Position numbers and translations under genes: made by a program. Shown here one piece after another: positions 7,160-8,529 of a stretch of DNA of 8,529 nucleotides. Below the pieces are notes generated by a model. It searched no databases. It was not told the origin of the DNA and saw only the letters and a list, made by a program, of their open reading frames with translations. Where the stretch lies: the NCBI RefSeq assembly GCF_000297435.1, contig NZ_CAIP01000076.1, positions 1-8,529 of the forward strand. Direction: 5' to 3'. The DNA is from Microcystis sp. T1-4. Its GTDB lineage: Bacteria > Cyanobacteriota > Cyanobacteriia > Cyanobacteriales > Microcystaceae. The first letter of the stretch is position 1. Every line of letters begins with the position of its first letter.

Positions 7160-7180
7160 TCTTGGATGCTAATGCTACTG

Positions 7181-7208
7181 ATTCTAGCCTGACTAGGGAA
7201 AAAATCAA
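7181..7208 (-). promoter_or_regulatory. Candidate ppk1 promoter
   Basis: On the minus strand TTGATT (7203-7208) and TAGAAT (7181-7186) are separated by 16 bp, close to the sigma-70 consensus. Transcription would start around 7174, leaving a leader of about 134 nt before the ppk1 ATG. Two TTAACCT motifs lie immediately upstream, where an activator would bind. This is a consensus match by eye only. Confidence 0.45.
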
Positions 7209-7217
7209 TTTATTAAA

Positions 7218-7253
7218 AGGTTAAGAAATCAGTCCCGACAGATCAAGGTTAAA
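7218..7253 (-). promoter_or_regulatory. Two Pho-box-like motifs upstream of ppk1
   Basis: On the minus strand TTTAACCT (7246-7253) and CTTAACCT (7218-7225) match the 8-bp unit of the cyanobacterial Pho box (CTTAACCT-like), bound by the SphR/PhoB response regulator under phosphate limitation. Known boxes have units repeating every 11 bp; here the copies are 28 bp apart, which does not fit, and no clear intermediate copy is visible. Position just upstream of the candidate -35 and the role of ppk1 in phosphate storage make the motifs suggestive, not convincing. Confidence 0.3.
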
Positions 7254-7335
7254 TTAATCTTTCGGTGAAATTAGAGTAGCAGTAAGAAGAATAGGCATAA
7301 TTTGCTGAGAATATCGTCTTTAAAGCCTCACCTTG

Positions 7336-7344
7336 ATTATAACA
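7336..7344 (-). promoter_or_regulatory. Extended -10-like element TGTTATAAT
   Basis: The minus strand reads TGTTATAAT, a perfect extended -10, about 295 bp before ppk1. No -35 is seen at 16-18 bp, and TTGACT occurs only 6 bp upstream, too close to pair with it. It could give a longer ppk1 transcript or a small RNA. Confidence 0.3.
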
Positions 7345-7410
7345 CAAAGTCAAGCCGAGCCGATTTGTTAAATATATCATCTCCAAGTTCCGGCAATAAT
7401 CTAATCCGAA

Positions 7411-7725
7411 TCAGAATATTTGATAAGGATGATGATTAGATTGCCAATTGACCATTAGTTGATATATTTGTGTTTGATAAAAATAAGATAACTCATAAGC
7501 TAATCTTAAGTCTCTTTCCAAGTCTTCTTTTTTAACATCAGTAGCATTCAATGTACCTAAAACTTTACAGAGTGCGTCCGATAAATCCTGTTTAATTTGC
7601 TGTTCATCTAAGGACAGTTTCTGAGAATGATTTTTGATAATTATAATTAATTCGTCAATATCTATTGACAGATTATTTTTGTCAATAAACTTACCAAACT
7701 TTAATCCTTCAAACTTTAAATCCAA
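7411..7725 (-). pseudogene. Small ORF of unknown function, probably 5'-truncated
   Basis: This AT-rich ORF encodes up to 104 soluble, mostly helical residues and matches no family I recognise. It contains a hydrophobic stretch DELIIIIKN (about 23-31), a charged middle (DVKKEDLERDLRLAYELSYFYQ, about 63-84) and ends SNHHPYQIF. The first usable start is TTG at 7723-7725, with no ribosome-binding site. The frame stays open upstream only as far as a TGA inside the repeat hairpin at 7745-7777, and those extra codons are repeat sequence. The pattern fits a gene whose 5' end was replaced by the repeat, leaving a C-terminal portion. It may equally be a short real gene using the TTG start. The base composition is more AT-rich than ppk1 or flv3. 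Confidence 0.45.
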
Positions 7726-7744
7726 CTTATTTTTCTTAAAGTCC

Positions 7745-7806
7745 AGAAACCCGTTTTCTCAAAGAAAACGGGTTTCTAAATAGTTTCTTGAAGAAACCCG
7801 TTTTCT
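7745..7806. repeat. REP-like hairpin with three copies of AGAAACCCGTTTTCT
   Basis: AGAAACCCGTTTTCT (7745-7759), its exact reverse complement (7763-7777) and a third copy in the first orientation (7792-7806). The first two form a perfect 15-bp stem with a 3-nt loop (CAA). Between copies two and three is a second hairpin, GTTTCTT-G-AAGAAAC (7783-7797), which overlaps copy three. It resembles a REP/MITE-type palindromic unit. Broken coding sequence lies on both sides, so it marks an insertion or rearrangement point. Confidence 0.8.
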
Positions 7807-7862
7807 AGGTGACTTAATGCTTCTTTCCAGGGTTCATCATAATTGGCGGTTGTTGGGTTCAT
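7776..7862 (-). pseudogene. N-terminal fragment of an Rpn/PD-(D/E)XK nuclease-type gene
   Basis: The minus strand encodes 28 codons beginning MNPTTANYDEPWKEAL, then SHLENGFLQETI and TAG. The motif YDxPWKEAL is, from memory, the typical opening of the large cyanobacterial family annotated as Rpn recombination-promoting nuclease or putative transposase (PD-(D/E)XK fold, often with DUF4351), which normally continues as YFEPFLAFFFP over 250-300 residues. Here the family sequence stops at about codon 18-19, where the REP-like repeat begins (7806), and the rest is repeat-derived. The catalytic core is absent, so this is a remnant. Recognition rests on a short motif. Confidence 0.55.
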
Positions 7863-7903
7863 TTGAGTTGTCCGCTTACTCCTAGGGGGTGAAGCGCGAC
7901 AGC

Positions 7904-7993
7904 GTAACGCACCGATTTAATAATAGAGGTGGTGAGTTACGGCGGCTTGTTAATTTTGGTTTTTTGACGGAATTGATAGCCGCCTAACGCACC
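7904..7993. repeat. Dispersed-repeat unit with GTAACGCACC copies and a GGCGGC stem
   Basis: GTAACGCACC at 7904-7913 faces an inverted copy with one mismatch at 7931-7940 (GGTGAGTTAC), and TAACGCACC recurs at 7985-7993, 80 bp after the first. A further stem pairs GTTACGGCGGC (7936-7946) with GCCGCCTAAC (7979-7988) apart from one extra C. Such GGTGCGTTA-type sequences are common intergenic repeats in cyanobacteria. The GGCGGC stem starts about 20 bp after the stop codon of the RTX gene and could act as its terminator, though no clean T-tract follows. Confidence 0.5.
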
Positions 7994-8007
7994 CTACGCC
8001 TACTTAA

Positions 8008-8529
8008 TTAAACAAAGAAATTACCCACTGGAATGCTTCCTAAAGCAGGTAAAGTACCAGTAAATCCAGTGATATTTATTAATAAATCATTGCTGGATTG
8101 GAAGCCAGCCGTGCTATCATTAATAACGAGGTAAGTTCCAGCTATTGCACCGGTTGTTACTTGCACTAAGGCTGCACTATTAATCCCTAATCCTTGATTA
8201 CCTGTAGTCGCTCCATTGGCATCAGTAAATACCTGATTGACTAAATTGTCTAAAGTGGTAGCAGTGCTATCAGCAGCGCGACTGAAACTGCTAGGCGCAC
8301 TCATGGGAAGTCCACCTTGAGTTAATAAGTCAATTTTATCAGTATTGATGGCAAAATCCGTGATACGATCGCTTGCTGCTGCGGTGGACTGACTAAATTG
8401 GAAAATGAAGATGTCTGTCCCCGTCCCACCGGTTAAAGTATCGGTTCCAGCAGCACCATTGAGGGTATCGTTACCAGCGCCACCCACTAGAATATCATTA
8501 CCTAAGCCACCAACTAGACTACTTGGGGA
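8008..8529 (-). CDS. RTX (hemolysin-type calcium-binding) surface or secreted protein, C-terminal part
   Basis: The gene runs off the right edge; 173 C-terminal residues are visible, ending at TAA 8008-8010. A GTG occurs in frame at 8485-8487, but the RTX repeats continue upstream through it to the edge, so it is not the start. Four consecutive nonapeptides are visible: VGGLGNDIL, VGGAGNDTL, NGAAGTDTL and TGGTGTDIF. They bind Ca2+ in a parallel beta-roll, with the third unit already degenerate (AA for GG). Next comes FIFQFSQS...DRITDFAINTDKIDL, the usual block after RTX repeats. The last roughly 75 residues (VFTDANGATTGNQGLGINSAALV...GTYLVINDSTAGFQSSNDLLINITGFTGTLPALGSIPVGNFFV, in parts) match what I recall as the cyanobacterial 'bluetail' C-terminal domain of putative surface proteins. 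The N-terminal catalytic or adhesive part is not visible, so the specific role is unknown. Export is probably by a type I system, inferred from the family. Confidence 0.9.
   Translation of the reverse strand, partial: SPSSLVGGLGNDILVGGAGNDTLNGAAGTDTLTGGTGTDIFIFQFSQSTAAASDRITDFAINTDKIDLLTQGGLPMSAPSSFSRAADSTATTLDNLVNQVFTDANGATTGNQGLGINSAALVQVTTGAIAGTYLVINDSTAGFQSSNDLLINITGFTGTLPALGSIPVGNFFV

Larger units (their letters stand above)
7041..7410. other. Upstream region of ppk1, no gene
   Basis: This 370-bp stretch lies between ppk1 and the small ORF at 7411, both on the minus strand. I see no convincing coding sequence or RNA gene. On the minus strand it holds, in order towards ppk1: an extended -10-like TGTTATAAT (7336-7344), two TTAACCT motifs (7218-7253), a promoter-like TTGATT-16-TAGAAT (7181-7208) and a 20-bp-period direct repeat (7129-7159). 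These suggest independent transcription of ppk1 with a leader of roughly 130 nt or more. Confidence 0.6.

Noticed and set aside
8485..8487. GTG as the start of the RTX gene
   Set aside because: RTX repeats continue in frame upstream of it to the window edge (VGGLGNDIL), so the gene is truncated by the window.

Overview
The window looks like cyanobacterial chromosome, most likely Microcystis or a close relative. The evidence is a class C (three-domain, flavin-reductase-fused) flavodiiron protein, four copies of the cyanobacterial HIP1 octamer GCGATCGC (2002-2009, 2967-2974, 3696-3703, 5044-5051), moderate GC, and intergenic regions packed with small inverted-repeat elements and heptamer repeats. 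The genus is an inference from general knowledge; no search was run.

Layout. (1) 89-739 (+): a 216-residue conserved cyanobacterial protein of unknown function, whose stop codon appears to come from a 192-bp MITE-like element (739-930) inserted at a TA. (2) 964-2562 (-): murJ, the lipid II flippase-like gene. It is convergent with gene 1 and probably begins at a non-canonical ATT. (3) 2563-2872: the divergent murJ/flv3 intergenic region, with a long imperfect hairpin and a separate 20-bp near-palindrome. (4) 2873-4597 (+): flavodiiron protein, best matched to Flv3. (5) 4598-4871: the convergent gap between flv3 and ppk1, almost entirely repeats (a nested inverted repeat, a roughly 108-bp MITE-like element, a heptamer tandem array). 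(6) 4872-7040 (-): polyphosphate kinase ppk1, with a 370-bp upstream region holding promoter-like and Pho-box-like motifs. (7) 7411-7862: gene debris around a perfect 15-bp-stem hairpin. This comprises a 104-codon ORF with no good start and a 28-codon fragment that looks like the start of an Rpn/PD-(D/E)XK nuclease-type gene. (8) 7904-7993: inverted and direct copies of GTAACGCACC. (9) 8008-8529 (-): the C-terminal part of an RTX-type surface or secreted protein that runs off the window.

The intact genes are housekeeping or stress functions (cell-wall precursor export, oxygen photoreduction, polyphosphate storage) and do not form one operon or pathway; murJ/flv3 are divergent and flv3/ppk1 convergent. 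I see no convincing new multi-gene system. The most interesting signals are small: a mobile element that rewrote a gene's C-terminus, the unusual murJ start with a structured upstream region, the ppk1 promoter architecture, and the repeat-bounded gene remains at 7411-7862.
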